The notes under the pieces are model-generated. The model had not been told where the DNA came from and did no database searches. It saw nothing but the letters and a program-made list of their open reading frames with translations. From Candidatus Avimonas merdigallinarum (lineage in GTDB: Bacteria; Bacillota; Clostridia; Oscillospirales; Acutalibacteraceae): 64,000 nucleotides of DNA. The position numbers and the translations under genes are program-made. The stretch spans positions 1-64,000 of the forward strand of contig CAJFGS010000002.1 of NCBI GenBank assembly GCA_904377855.1, written 5' to 3'. Below, one piece after another: positions 8,410 to 16,571 of the stretch; position 1 is the first letter of the stretch, and each line of letters opens with the position of its first letter.

Positions 8410-9741
8410 CTATTTTCCGCCCGCCAGCCAGTCCAGCAGGCGGGGGCGCAGGGCCGACGCCACGTAGAACGAGCCGGCGACCAGCAGGGGGAACCCCTCC
8501 CCGGCCCTCCCGCTGCCGCCGTCCGGTTCCCTGTCCCCCGCCTCCGCCACGCCCAGCACCGATTCCAGCGCGGCGGCCGGTTCCTCGACGACGGATACCG
8601 GCAGGGAGGGAGAGGCCTCCCGCAGCCGGGCGGCGAATTCCGCGGCGGGGAGGGCGCGGGGGTTGTCCGGCGTGCAGCAGACGGCGCGGCGGCAGAAGGG
8701 GGCGAGCAGCGCGGCGCAGCGGGCGGTATCCTTGTCCCTGAGCATCCCGGCTATCATCGTGAAGCCGGAGAGCCGGTGCCTTTGCAGGGTCTGCGCCAGC
8801 GCGGCCACCCCCTGCGGGTTGTGCGCCCCGTCCAGCAGGACGAGGGGGGAAAGGGAGAGCGCCTCCTGCCGGCAGGGCATGCAAGCTCCCGCCAGCCCCT
8901 TTTGGATGTCCTGCGCGCCGACGGGGAAGCCCGCCGGGGCGAGGGCCCGCACCGTCTCTATGGCGGTCAGGGCGTTTTCCCGCTGGAACCCGCCGGTCAG
9001 GGGGAGGGTCAGGGTCATCCCGTCCCAGGAAAACACCGTGCGGCCGAGCGATTCCTCGAGAAGGGGGGCACAAGCGCCGGGGATCCGCACCGTCAGGCCC
9101 AGCCGGGCCGCCCGTTCCAGGATCACCGCAAGCGCGTCCTCGTCCTGCGCCGGGGAGGTGATTACCGCGCAGGGGGGCTTCAGGATGCCGCATTTGTTTT
9201 CCGCGATTTCCGCCGTGGTATCCCCCAGGACAGCGGTATGGTCGAGGGAGATCGGGGTGAGCACCGCCGCCAGGGGCGGGGGCAGGACGTTGGTGGCGTC
9301 GTCCCGCCCGCCCAGGCCGCATTCAATCACGCAGAGATCGGTGCGGCTCCGGGCAAAATACAGGAAGGCCAGCGCCGTCGTCAGTTCAAATTCGCTCAGC
9401 CCCCCGGCCTCCCCCATTTCCCCCTGATGGGAGAGCAGCTCGGCGACCAGGGCGGCGAACTCCCCTTCCGGTATCGCCTGCCCGTCCACCGTGACGGTGT
9501 CCCGCAGGCCAGTCACGGCCGGGGAGGAATACAGCCCCGTCCGGTATCCGGCCGCGGTCAGGATGCTCTGGATCATCCGGGCGGTGGAGCCCTTGCCGTT
9601 GGTGCCGGCGATGTGGACGCACCGCAGGCGGCGCTCGGGGCGGCCGCACAGCGCGAGGATCCGCTCCATGCGGGCAAGCCCCCACTTCATCCCGCCCGGT
9701 TTCAGCCGGTCGACGGCCTGCAGCGCTTCGGAATAGGTCAT
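8410..9741 (-). CDS. folC: Folylpolyglutamate synthase / dihydrofolate synthase
   Basis: About 443 residues from MTYSEALQAV at 9741, chosen because AAAGGAG lies 10 nt upstream; the longer frame to 9849 has no ribosome site. It adds glutamate to dihydropteroate and folates using ATP. The P-loop is HIAGTNGKGSTARM near residue 40. The Mg/ATP region includes VIECGLGGRDDATNV and the following SLDHTAVLG. The ligase C-terminal domain carries LLDGAHNPQGV. Length is normal, with a Pro/Gly/Asp-rich insertion near residue 410. It is a single-gene unit with its own terminator, in the region between the spoIIA operon and an unknown gene read in the opposite direction. Confidence 0.94.
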   Translation of the reverse strand: MTYSEALQAVDRLKPGGMKWGLARMERILALCGRPERRLRCVHIAGTNGKGSTARMIQSILTAAGYRTGLYSSPAVTGLRDTVTVDGQAIPEGEFAALVAELLSHQGEMGEAGGLSEFELTTALAFLYFARSRTDLCVIECGLGGRDDATNVLPPPLAAVLTPISLDHTAVLGDTTAEIAENKCGILKPPCAVITSPAQDEDALAVILERAARLGLTVRIPGACAPLLEESLGRTVFSWDGMTLTLPLTGGFQRENALTAIETVRALAPAGFPVGAQDIQKGLAGACMPCRQEALSLSPLVLLDGAHNPQGVAALAQTLQRHRLSGFTMIAGMLRDKDTARCAALLAPFCRRAVCCTPDNPRALPAAEFAARLREASPSLPVSVVEEPAAALESVLGVAEAGDREPDGGSGRAGEGFPLLVAGSFYVASALRPRLLDWLAGGK

Positions 9742-10007
9742 AAAAGTTCGGCTCCTTTGTCTTTTGAAAATTGCCCCCCGCGGCGGGCTGCCCCCTCCGC
9801 CGTCCGGAGGGAGGCGGGAGGCTCGTCCGCCCGCCTTGGGGCGGAACACGCCCGCGATTTTCCGCAGGGGGATTCCTCCGGCGGGAAAAACATGGTATAC
9901 TATAACAATTGGAAGAGAAACCTACATCCTGTCCCCGAAAATGCATGGCACTGCGGGACAGGCGCACACGAAAATCCCCCTTTCCAGGGGGAAGGGAGGG
10001 CTTGGAC

Positions 10008-10601
10008 GTGACCGAACGGGAACGGCGGACAATCTATCAGGAGGAGATTCTCCCGCCGCTGATTCTGGAAAACCCGGAGGAATTCTACGCCGCTTTTGAT
10101 CAGGGGCCGGAGGCGGCGGAGGGCTTTTTCCGGGAAAAATGGGACTGGATGTGCTCCCGCCTGCCGGAGGCAGGGCCGCCCGCCGGGCGGAGCCCCTGCC
10201 CGGTTACCGGGATGGACTGCCTCGCCCTGGACGAGCGGGAGGAGAGCTTCGCGGCCCTGCTGACGGTGGAACTGTCCGAACCGGCGGGGGACGCCGCCGG
10301 GCTGGCGCTGTATGCGACGGCTTTTTTCGGCGTGGGGCGGACGCCCCGGCTCTTTTTCGGGGAGCACGCCGCCCTCCCGGGCGGGGAGCCGACGGTGGAA
10401 ATCACCGAACGGCGGTTTGACCGGGACGGGGAGCTGCGCCGCCTTTTCCGGGGCGCCCTCCACCAGGGCTGCGACAACCAGCCTCTTTTGTTCAGCCCGC
10501 CGGCGGATCCCCCGGCGGAGGACCCGGCCCGCCCTCTTGAGCGGGAGCGGTGGTACACCGCCTATCTCGACCGGGTGGCAAAAAGCTGCGCCGGCGGGTA
10601 A
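10008..10601 (+). CDS. Hypothetical acidic protein
   Basis: About 197 residues starting GTG at 10008, preceded by GGGAGGG at good spacing. No family recognised. It has no signal peptide or membrane segment and is rich in Glu, Arg and Pro. Segments such as RRTIYQEEILPPLILENPEEFYAAF and GFFREKWDWM look like an ordinary folded cytoplasmic protein. A TATACT box near 9893 may be its -10. It stands alone, divergent from folC and convergent with the MmcQ/YjbR gene. Third-position GC bias matches neighbours, which supports real coding. Confidence 0.7.
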   Translation: MTERERRTIYQEEILPPLILENPEEFYAAFDQGPEAAEGFFREKWDWMCSRLPEAGPPAGRSPCPVTGMDCLALDEREESFAALLTVELSEPAGDAAGLALYATAFFGVGRTPRLFFGEHAALPGGEPTVEITERRFDRDGELRRLFRGALHQGCDNQPLLFSPPADPPAEDPARPLERERWYTAYLDRVAKSCAGG

Positions 10602-10745
10602 GCCGGCAGGCGGGGCTTCCCGCCCGTTGTTTCCGGCTCGGCTAGCCCGGCGGCGCCCCCTTTTGGGCGTCCTCCCGTTTACCCCGGCAGGCGGCCAATT
10701 CCGGAAGCGTTTTCTGCCGGAGCGCGCCGCCAAACGCCCGTCCCG

Positions 10746-11093
10746 TTACCGGAGCCGGCGGCGGGGAGGGGCGGCCAGCTCGTAGCTGTGGGCTATCATG
10801 GACATCATCTCGTCGTCCGGCACGTCGCCGCCGATGCGCACGGTGTTCCAATGGGTCTTGTTCATATGGTAGCCGGGGGTTACGTCCCGGTAAACCAGCC
10901 GGTACAGTTCCGCCCGGTCGGGGTGGCATTTCAGATTGACGCATTCCTCCCCGCGGACGTTGATAAAGAGGGCGAACCCCTTCCGGTTGACCCGCCGCCG
11001 CAGGAACGGCGTCTGCTCGTCAAACGGGTAATCCTCATAAGCGTCGGGGAAGGTCAGGCAGTAGTCGATGAGCTCCTGGCGGGTCATGGGCAT
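10746..11093 (-). CDS. MmcQ/YjbR family DNA-binding-like protein
   Basis: A 115-residue small protein with the CyaY-like YjbR fold. It begins MPMTRQELIDYCLTFPDAYEDYPFD and has the conserved CVNLKCHPDRAELYR segment and GYHMNKTHWNTV. Members bind DNA non-specifically in vitro; their cell role is unclear. Length and motif order match the family. It is a single gene, convergent with the unknown gene ending at 10601 and divergent from the FUSC-HAD gene. Confidence 0.88.
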   Translation of the reverse strand: MPMTRQELIDYCLTFPDAYEDYPFDEQTPFLRRRVNRKGFALFINVRGEECVNLKCHPDRAELYRLVYRDVTPGYHMNKTHWNTVRIGGDVPDDEMMSMIAHSYELAAPPRRRLR

Positions 11094-11216
11094 AGGAAGC
11101 GCTCCTTTCCGGGCGGCGCGCCGGTCCGCCGGGCCGGCACGCTTTGGATATACTGCTATTGTAGCACAGTTCCCCGGCGGGGGGAATCAAAAAATCGTCG
11201 GAAAGGAGGGTGTCCC

Positions 11217-12557
11217 TTGGCCGTGCCCAAGTTGCCCAAAGTCGGCATGCGGATGGTGAAATCCGCCGTCGCCGTCTTCCTCTGTTTTGTCATCCATCTG
11301 CTGCGCGGGCAGGAGGGATCGCCGTTTTATTCAGCGATCGCCGCCGTGCTCTGCATGCAGCCGTATGTGTCCGGCAGCGTCAAGGTGGCGCTGAACCGGA
11401 CGATTGGCACCTTTCTGGGCGGCGCGGCCGGGATGCTGATCCTGTTGGTGGAGCAGCGCTTCTTCCCGCCGGACTGGCCGATCCTGCGCTACCTGCTGAT
11501 TTCCGTGATGATTGTGGTGCTGATTTACATCACGGTGCTGATAAAGAAAACCCCGGCGTCCTATATCACCTGCGTGGTGTTCATGAGCATCACGGTTTCC
11601 CATGCCATGGACGTCAACCCGTACCTGTTTGCCATGAACCGCGTGCTGGACACGCTGATAGGCATTTTTGTTTCCCTGGGGGTGAACGCCTTCCGGCTCC
11701 CCCGGCGGCGGAACCGCGCCCTGCTTTTTGTCACCGACCTGGACGGGACGCTGGCCGGACCGGACGGGAAAATCCCGCCAGCGGCGGTCATCCATCTCAA
11801 CCGGCTCATTGGCGAGGGCGCGCAGGTCACGGTTTCGACGGGGCGGACCCCCGCCACCTTCCTGCCGGCGCTGGCGGGGCTTCGCCTGAAGCTGCCGGTG
11901 ATCGCCATGAACGGCGCGGCGCTGTACGATATGCAGGCGGGCTCCTACCTGTACTGCAAGGCCATCCCGCCCGCCGCCTACCGCCGGGTGGCGGCGGTGT
12001 TCGAGCGGCGGGGGCTGAACCTGTTTGTCCACGCGGTAATCCACGACGTGCTGCATGTGTATTACGGGCGGTTCACCAACCCGGCCGAGGAGGAGCTCTA
12101 CCACGCCCGCCGGGGCCTGCCGCAGAAGCAGTATGTCTGCGGCTCCCTTCCCGAGGGCCACGATCCGCTCTACCTGCTGTGCGTGGATACCCGGGCGATG
12201 GCCGAAGCGCTGCGCGCCGAGATCGCCTCGTTCCAGGAGGAGGCCGGGATTTACACCGTCCTCCGCCCGGACGGGGAGCACCCGGGATACGCCCTGCTGG
12301 AAATTTATGCGGCCTCCGCCACCCGCCCCGCGGCGGCGGAGGAACTCAGGCAGCGGATCGGCGCCGCGCAAATCGCCGCGTTTGGGGACAGTGAGCGGGA
12401 TCTCGGCTTGCTGGAAGCGGCCGACATCTCCCGCGCCGTCGCGGGGGCGGAAGAGGCGGTGCAGGAAGCGGCGGGCCGCGTCCTGCCTGCCGGGGGCGAG
12501 GCGGTGGTCCGGGAAATCGGCCGCTTGTTCCACAGAGGGCGGCGGGATACCGCCTGA
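11217..12557 (+). CDS. Fusion of FUSC-type membrane domain with HAD-IIB (Cof-like) phosphatase
   Basis: About 446 residues from TTG 11217, which has GGAAAGGAGG 8 nt upstream. Residues 1-165 form a membrane domain with four or five hydrophobic segments of the aromatic acid exporter/FUSC type (MVKSAVAVFLCFVIHLLRG; MQPYVSGSVKVALNRTIGTFLGG). A basic linker (RLPRRRNRA) leads to a complete Cof-like HAD phosphatase. Its motif I is DLDGT at 174-178, motif II is STGR, the cap follows, and AFGDSERDLGLLEAA is motif IV. The reading frame is continuous with no sign of frameshift, so this is one protein with the phosphatase on the cytoplasmic side. The substrate is unknown. It is followed by terminators and stands alone. 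Confidence 0.85.
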   Translation: MAVPKLPKVGMRMVKSAVAVFLCFVIHLLRGQEGSPFYSAIAAVLCMQPYVSGSVKVALNRTIGTFLGGAAGMLILLVEQRFFPPDWPILRYLLISVMIVVLIYITVLIKKTPASYITCVVFMSITVSHAMDVNPYLFAMNRVLDTLIGIFVSLGVNAFRLPRRRNRALLFVTDLDGTLAGPDGKIPPAAVIHLNRLIGEGAQVTVSTGRTPATFLPALAGLRLKLPVIAMNGAALYDMQAGSYLYCKAIPPAAYRRVAAVFERRGLNLFVHAVIHDVLHVYYGRFTNPAEEELYHARRGLPQKQYVCGSLPEGHDPLYLLCVDTRAMAEALRAEIASFQEEAGIYTVLRPDGEHPGYALLEIYAASATRPAAAEELRQRIGAAQIAAFGDSERDLGLLEAADISRAVAGAEEAVQEAAGRVLPAGGEAVVREIGRLFHRGRRDTA

Positions 12558-12670
12558 AAGCGCGCCCTACGTCGGGGGAGGCTGCGCAGGGGAGCCGGCC
12601 GGCGGACAGGGAAAATGCGGCCGGCATATGCGGACGGCCGAAGCCAACGGCCGGCAGGACCGGCAAAATG

Positions 12671-12698
12671 AAAAAAGCGGGCCGTCTTCACGGCCCGC
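12671..12698 (-). terminator. Minus-strand terminator after the araC-type gene
   Basis: Stem 12677-12684 with 12691-12698, followed on the minus strand by TTTTTT. Confidence 0.6.
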
Positions 12699-12791
12699 CG
12701 TGGGGCTCTGTTCCGGGATGCTGCACGGGCCGGAAAAAGCCTGGCTCGGCACCCGCAAGGCGCGAATACAGGATACCGGCTCACGGTTTTC

Positions 12792-12828
12792 AAAAGGGGG
12801 ACGCTGCATTAGGCAGCGTCCCCCTTTT
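12792..12828. terminator. Bidirectional terminator between FUSC-HAD and AraC genes
   Basis: A 16-bp perfect stem (12792-12807 with 12813-12828) is flanked by A4 on the left and T5 on the right, so it works for both converging genes. Confidence 0.88.
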
Positions 12829-12856
12829 TCCTATGGTTCCGGTATGTTCCGGCCGT

Positions 12857-13717
12857 TCAGTGCTCGTCTTCCTCCGGCAGGGCGCCCTTCTCCGTTTGTT
12901 CCCGGTACGTTTTGGGGGATAGGCCGGTCATCCGCCGGAAGCACTGGGAAAAATACGATTGGGAGGAAAAGCCGGAGAAAGAGGCGATTTTCGAAATGTT
13001 CAGGTCGGTGGTCTTGAGCAGCATCTTGCTTTCCTCGATCCGGCGGGCGATTAGGTAGTTGATGGGGGAAATGCCGTAATCCTCGGTAAAGCTGTGGACC
13101 AGGTGGAATTTATTGACGTGCGTTTTGTCCGCCAGGAGCTGGAGGGTGATGTTGTCCTTGAAATGGTCGCCGATATACCGCCTGGCGGCGCTGCTGACCG
13201 TCCGCTGTTTGTGGGAAGGGACCACAGCGAGCGTGAAATTCGCAATGCGCATCATATGGATGATCATGACCTCCAGCAGGTTCTGGCAGACCGCCTTATG
13301 GTAAAACTCCTTCTTCTCCACTTCCCGCAGCATGGATTTCAGATACCAGTTCATCTGGGCCGCCTGCTCCTGGTAATGGAAATGGCGGTAGCCGCTCGCC
13401 GCCCCCATAGGCCCAAAGGTAAACGCCACGTTGTCCACCCCCAGGACAATATATTCCAGCGGGTGATCTTCCAGAGATGTTTCGGTATGCTCCACATAGG
13501 GATTGACGATTACCAGATCGTTTTCCCGGATATCAAACGCCGTTTTCTCCACAAGGAACCGGCCGCGGCCGCGTAAAACGTAAATGAATTCGGAATAATA
13601 GTGGGTGTGCATGGTGCTGTGCCAATCCCGTTCATATTTGGCCGCGGTAATGTAGAGCAGCTTGGCCTCCGGACGAAGCTGCTCGTGGCTTTCGATGGCA
13701 TATTGCCGATTGCTCAT
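12857..13717 (-). CDS. AraC family transcriptional regulator with N-terminal cupin
   Basis: About 286 residues from MSNRQYAIESHE at 13717; AGAGGTGA sits 5 nt upstream, and an upstream GTG/ATG lacks one. The N-terminal half (about 30-110) is an AraC-type sugar-sensing cupin (HTHYYSEFIYVLRGRG). The C-terminal third has two helix-turn-helix motifs (LQLLADKTHVNKFHLVHSF and ISKIASFSGFSSQSYFSQCF) ending FRRMTGLSPKTYRE. It is divergent from the solute-binding protein gene of the GH112 operon with a 423-bp AT-rich spacer between, so it is the likely local activator. The inducer is probably the imported disaccharide or a product of it (inference). Confidence 0.92.
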   Translation of the reverse strand: MSNRQYAIESHEQLRPEAKLLYITAAKYERDWHSTMHTHYYSEFIYVLRGRGRFLVEKTAFDIRENDLVIVNPYVEHTETSLEDHPLEYIVLGVDNVAFTFGPMGAASGYRHFHYQEQAAQMNWYLKSMLREVEKKEFYHKAVCQNLLEVMIIHMMRIANFTLAVVPSHKQRTVSSAARRYIGDHFKDNITLQLLADKTHVNKFHLVHSFTEDYGISPINYLIARRIEESKMLLKTTDLNISKIASFSGFSSQSYFSQCFRRMTGLSPKTYREQTEKGALPEEDEH

Positions 13718-13828
13718 ACAATCACCTCTCACTGGAAAGTGTTAACACTGCAGGATGTCAACGCTTTAACATATTAATATATTGTGCAATTTCTCTTCCG
13801 GATAGGAGGATTTTTGCTGTTGGCTCCC

Positions 13829-13857
13829 ATTATACTCCATCGACGGAAAAACTGCAA
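13829..13857 (-). promoter_or_regulatory. Promoter of the AraC-type regulator
   Basis: Minus strand: TTGCAG, 17-bp spacer, TATAAT, about 110 bp before the start codon. Confidence 0.65.
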
Positions 13858-14010
13858 GTTATCTATAAAAGTTGAGAAAATCCATTTGATTATCACAGTA
13901 ATTTGAGGGGCTATGCAGAAAACAATCAATAAAATATCAACAATAAAGTGTAATGATAGATAAATTTTACAAACACAGCAATATTTATAAAAAATATCGC
14001 AACATAAAAA

Positions 14011-14038
14011 TTGAATCCATCGAAAAAGGGGCTATACC
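14011..14038 (+). promoter_or_regulatory. Candidate promoter of the GH112/ABC operon
   Basis: TTGAAT, 16-bp spacer, TATACC, about 100 bp before the solute-binding protein gene. The imperfect -10 fits an activator-dependent promoter. Confidence 0.4.
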
Positions 14039-14140
14039 GTAAGTGTAAGCGGCGCCCAAAGGGTACATACTAGGGGAGTGAAAGCCCTCGAGACGCTTGT
14101 TAACGGAGAGACGTATTTCGAAAATAAGGAGGAAACGACA

Positions 14141-15463
14141 ATGAAAAAGGTACTGTCCCTGGCACTGGCCGCCCTGCTGTTTGCGGGTATCCTGTCCGGC
14201 TGCACCAACGATGGGGAAAGTTCTGGCGGCAGCAACAGCCAGACCGTGCGGGTCGCCGCTCTGGAAAGCGCCTACGGCGCCGAGGTGTGGAAGGAAATCG
14301 CCGACGCCTTTGAAGCGGCGAACCCCGGCGTTACGGTGGATTTGACGGTTGACCGGAACCTGGAGAGCGTCATCAGCTCCCAGATGAAGGTCGGCAATTA
14401 TCCCGACGTCGTCCATCTGGCGGTCGGCCGCACCGACGCATTGACCGAAACCCTGACCAAGGAGAACGCCATCCGCGATTTGACCGACATGCTGGAGATG
14501 ACCGTCCCGGGCGAAGACGTCAAGGTGAAGGACAAAATCGTCCCCGGCTTCCTGGACACGCTGGTCACCAACCCCTATTCCGACAGCAAGACCTATCTGG
14601 CCCCGATGTTCTACGGGCCCTGCGGCCTGTTCTATAACGCCGGCCTGTTTAAGGAAAAGGGCTGGGATGTCCCCACCACCTGGGATGAAATGTGGGCCCT
14701 GGGCGACACGGCTAAGGCCGAAGGCATCTCCCTGTTTACCTACCCGACCACCGGCTATTTCGACGCGTTCTTCTACGCCCTGCTCAACGAAACCGGCGGC
14801 CCGGATTTCTTCAACCGCGCCATGCAGTATGAGGAAGGCATCTGGGACACCGCTGAAGCAAACCAGGCGTTTGAAATCGTAGCGAAGCTGGCCACCTATA
14901 CCGAGCCCACCACCGTGGCCAACGCGAACGACACGAACTTTGTGAAGAACCAGCAGCTCATCCTGGACAACAAGGCGCTCTTCATGCCCAACGGCACCTG
15001 GGTTGTGGAAGAGATGAAGGACGCGCCCCGCGCCGACGGCTTTGAATGGGGCTTCACCGCGCTGCCGGCCGTCACCGAAGGCGGCGATCGGTACTCCTAC
15101 ACCTTCTTCGAGCAGATCTGGAGCCCGAAGCAGGCGAAGAACCCGGAGCTGGCGGACAAATTCATGGCATACCTGTACTCGGACGAAGCGGCGGCCATCT
15201 TCGCCAAAGCCGGCGCCGTCCAGCCGATTGAAGGCGTGAGCGATATGCTGGAAGGCGACAATAAGCTGTTTTACAGCATCTATGACAGCGGCGCCAAAGC
15301 CGCCATGGGCGCTTTCGCCACCACCGACCCGGTTGAGGGCGTCAGCATGAGCGACGCGCTGTTTAAAACCGTGGACAGCATTGTCAGCGGCGATAAGACG
15401 GTGGCCCAGTGGAAGGAAGCCGTGAACAAAGCCAACGACGCCCTGCGTGCTGCGCTGAAGTAA
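14141..15463 (+). CDS. ABC transporter sugar-binding lipoprotein (family 1 solute-binding protein)
   Basis: A 440-residue precursor. Signal peptide residues 1-20 end in lipobox LSGC with Cys21. The mature part is a family 1 binding protein (KEIADAFEAANPGVTVDLTV near residue 50; YPDVVHLAVG; NGTWVVEEMKDAP). It sits outside the membrane and hands sugar to the two permeases downstream. AAGGAGG lies at ideal distance from ATG. The gene next to the GH112 phosphorylase is expected to bind galacto-N-biose or lacto-N-biose, as GL-BP does in bifidobacteria; this specificity is inferred. A strong terminator follows before the permease genes, so it is probably made in excess. No ATPase gene is present in the locus. 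Confidence 0.92.
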   Translation: MKKVLSLALAALLFAGILSGCTNDGESSGGSNSQTVRVAALESAYGAEVWKEIADAFEAANPGVTVDLTVDRNLESVISSQMKVGNYPDVVHLAVGRTDALTETLTKENAIRDLTDMLEMTVPGEDVKVKDKIVPGFLDTLVTNPYSDSKTYLAPMFYGPCGLFYNAGLFKEKGWDVPTTWDEMWALGDTAKAEGISLFTYPTTGYFDAFFYALLNETGGPDFFNRAMQYEEGIWDTAEANQAFEIVAKLATYTEPTTVANANDTNFVKNQQLILDNKALFMPNGTWVVEEMKDAPRADGFEWGFTALPAVTEGGDRYSYTFFEQIWSPKQAKNPELADKFMAYLYSDEAAAIFAKAGAVQPIEGVSDMLEGDNKLFYSIYDSGAKAAMGAFATTDPVEGVSMSDALFKTVDSIVSGDKTVAQWKEAVNKANDALRAALK

Positions 15464-15531
15464 CAGCCAAACCGCTCCCCCGGCGGGCTATACGACTCAC
15501 CATAGCGCCGGCCGGGAGTAAGCCAAGGGAA

Positions 15532-15565
15532 GGACGGTGGGCAGCCTGCCCACCGTCCTTTTTTT
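15532..15565 (+). terminator. Intra-operon terminator between binding protein and permeases
   Basis: A 12-bp perfect stem with loop GCC (15532-15558) is followed by seven T. Partial read-through would give high binding-protein and lower permease expression, a common arrangement for ABC importers. Confidence 0.85.
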
Positions 15566-15662
15566 CAGGGCGGGCAGGTCCGGAACGCACGCAAATTCCC
15601 CGCGCGTTCTGCAATAGGGGGAGGGCCGGCGGCCCGGCCCCATTCGAAAGGAGCGATTCCGC

Positions 15663-16559
15663 TTGGATAAACAGAAAGGCAGGGGCCGGTTCGTTGCCCT
15701 CTGTGTAGCGCCGGCCGCCATCCTCTTTATCATCTTTATGGTGATCCCCACCCTCCAGGTGTTCTGGTATTCCCTGTTCAAATGGGGCGGGTATTCGGCC
15801 GAGGGGAAGGTGTTCGTCGGCCTGCAGAATTTCCAGAAGCTGCTCAGCGACGCGAAATTCCTGAAATCCTTCCAAAACACCGTCCTGCTGATTGTGCTGG
15901 TGACCATTATCACCCTGGCGTTCGCTCTGGTATTCGCCGGGATCCTCACCAGGGAAAAGATCAAGGGGCAGAATTTCTTCCGGGTAATTTTCTACATCCC
16001 GAACATCCTCTCCGTGGTGGTTATTTCCGCCATCTTCAACGCGATCTACGATCCCAAGCAGGGACTGCTCAACAGCATCATCGGGCTGTTCACCAATATC
16101 AAGGACAACCCCATCCTCTGGCTGGGCAACCAGAAGCTTGTGGTGTTCAGCATTGCCGGGGCCATGGTGTGGCAGGCAATCGGGTACTACATGGTGATGT
16201 ATATGGCCAGCATGTCCGCCGTGCCGGAAAGCCTGTATGAGAGCGCTTCGCTGGAGGGCTCCGGCCGGATTCATCAGTTTTTCCACATCACCATCCCGCT
16301 TATCTGGACCAATATCCGCACCACGCTGACCTTCTTCATCATCAGCTCGATCAACCTGAGCTTCCTGTTCGTCAACGCGATGACCAACGGCGGGCCGGAC
16401 GGCGCCAGCGAGGTGTTCCTAAGCTATATGTACCAGCAGGCGTATACCAACTCGTCCTACGGCTACGGCATGGCGATCGGCGTCATCGTCTTCCTGTTCT
16501 CCTTCGGGCTGGCGGCGATTGTGAACGCGGTCACCAAGCGTGAACCGCTGGAATATTAA
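15663..16559 (+). CDS. ABC sugar permease, MalF/UgpA type
   Basis: A 298-residue inner-membrane protein with six hydrophobic segments. It starts TTG with AAAGGAG 9 nt upstream. The EAA-loop equivalent that contacts the ATPase is ESASLEGSGRIHQFFHITIPLI (about 195-216). N-terminal PAAILFIIFMVIPTLQVFWYS is typical of MalF/UgpA-type permeases. It forms the channel with the next gene product and is fed by the binding protein at 14.1 kb. The ATPase must be encoded elsewhere, perhaps a shared MsmK-like subunit, as is common in Firmicutes. Confidence 0.92.
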   Translation: MDKQKGRGRFVALCVAPAAILFIIFMVIPTLQVFWYSLFKWGGYSAEGKVFVGLQNFQKLLSDAKFLKSFQNTVLLIVLVTIITLAFALVFAGILTREKIKGQNFFRVIFYIPNILSVVVISAIFNAIYDPKQGLLNSIIGLFTNIKDNPILWLGNQKLVVFSIAGAMVWQAIGYYMVMYMASMSAVPESLYESASLEGSGRIHQFFHITIPLIWTNIRTTLTFFIISSINLSFLFVNAMTNGGPDGASEVFLSYMYQQAYTNSSYGYGMAIGVIVFLFSFGLAAIVNAVTKREPLEY

Positions 16560-16571
16560 GGGGGCGGCGTC

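Larger units (their letters stand above)
13718..14140. promoter_or_regulatory. AT-rich divergent control region of the GH112 locus
   Basis: A 423-bp spacer, much richer in AT than its surroundings. It holds the araC promoter, a candidate plus-strand promoter at 14011-14038, and a 12-bp perfect palindrome (AGTGTTAACACT, 13738-13749). GTTAAC recurs at 14099-14104. The palindrome lies just before the araC ribosome site and could be an autoregulatory operator. No good match to a catabolite-control (cre) site was found. Confidence 0.6.

Noticed and set aside
13750..13775. Catabolite-control (cre) site
   Set aside because: The CAACGCTTTAACA stretch does not keep the cre spacing around the central CG.
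15488..15506. Sequence resembling the T7 RNA polymerase promoter (TACGACTCAC core, 15 of 18 matches)
   Set aside because: It lies inside the spacer after the binding-protein gene in natural sequence, lacks the GGG start, and no phage genes are near. Treated as chance.
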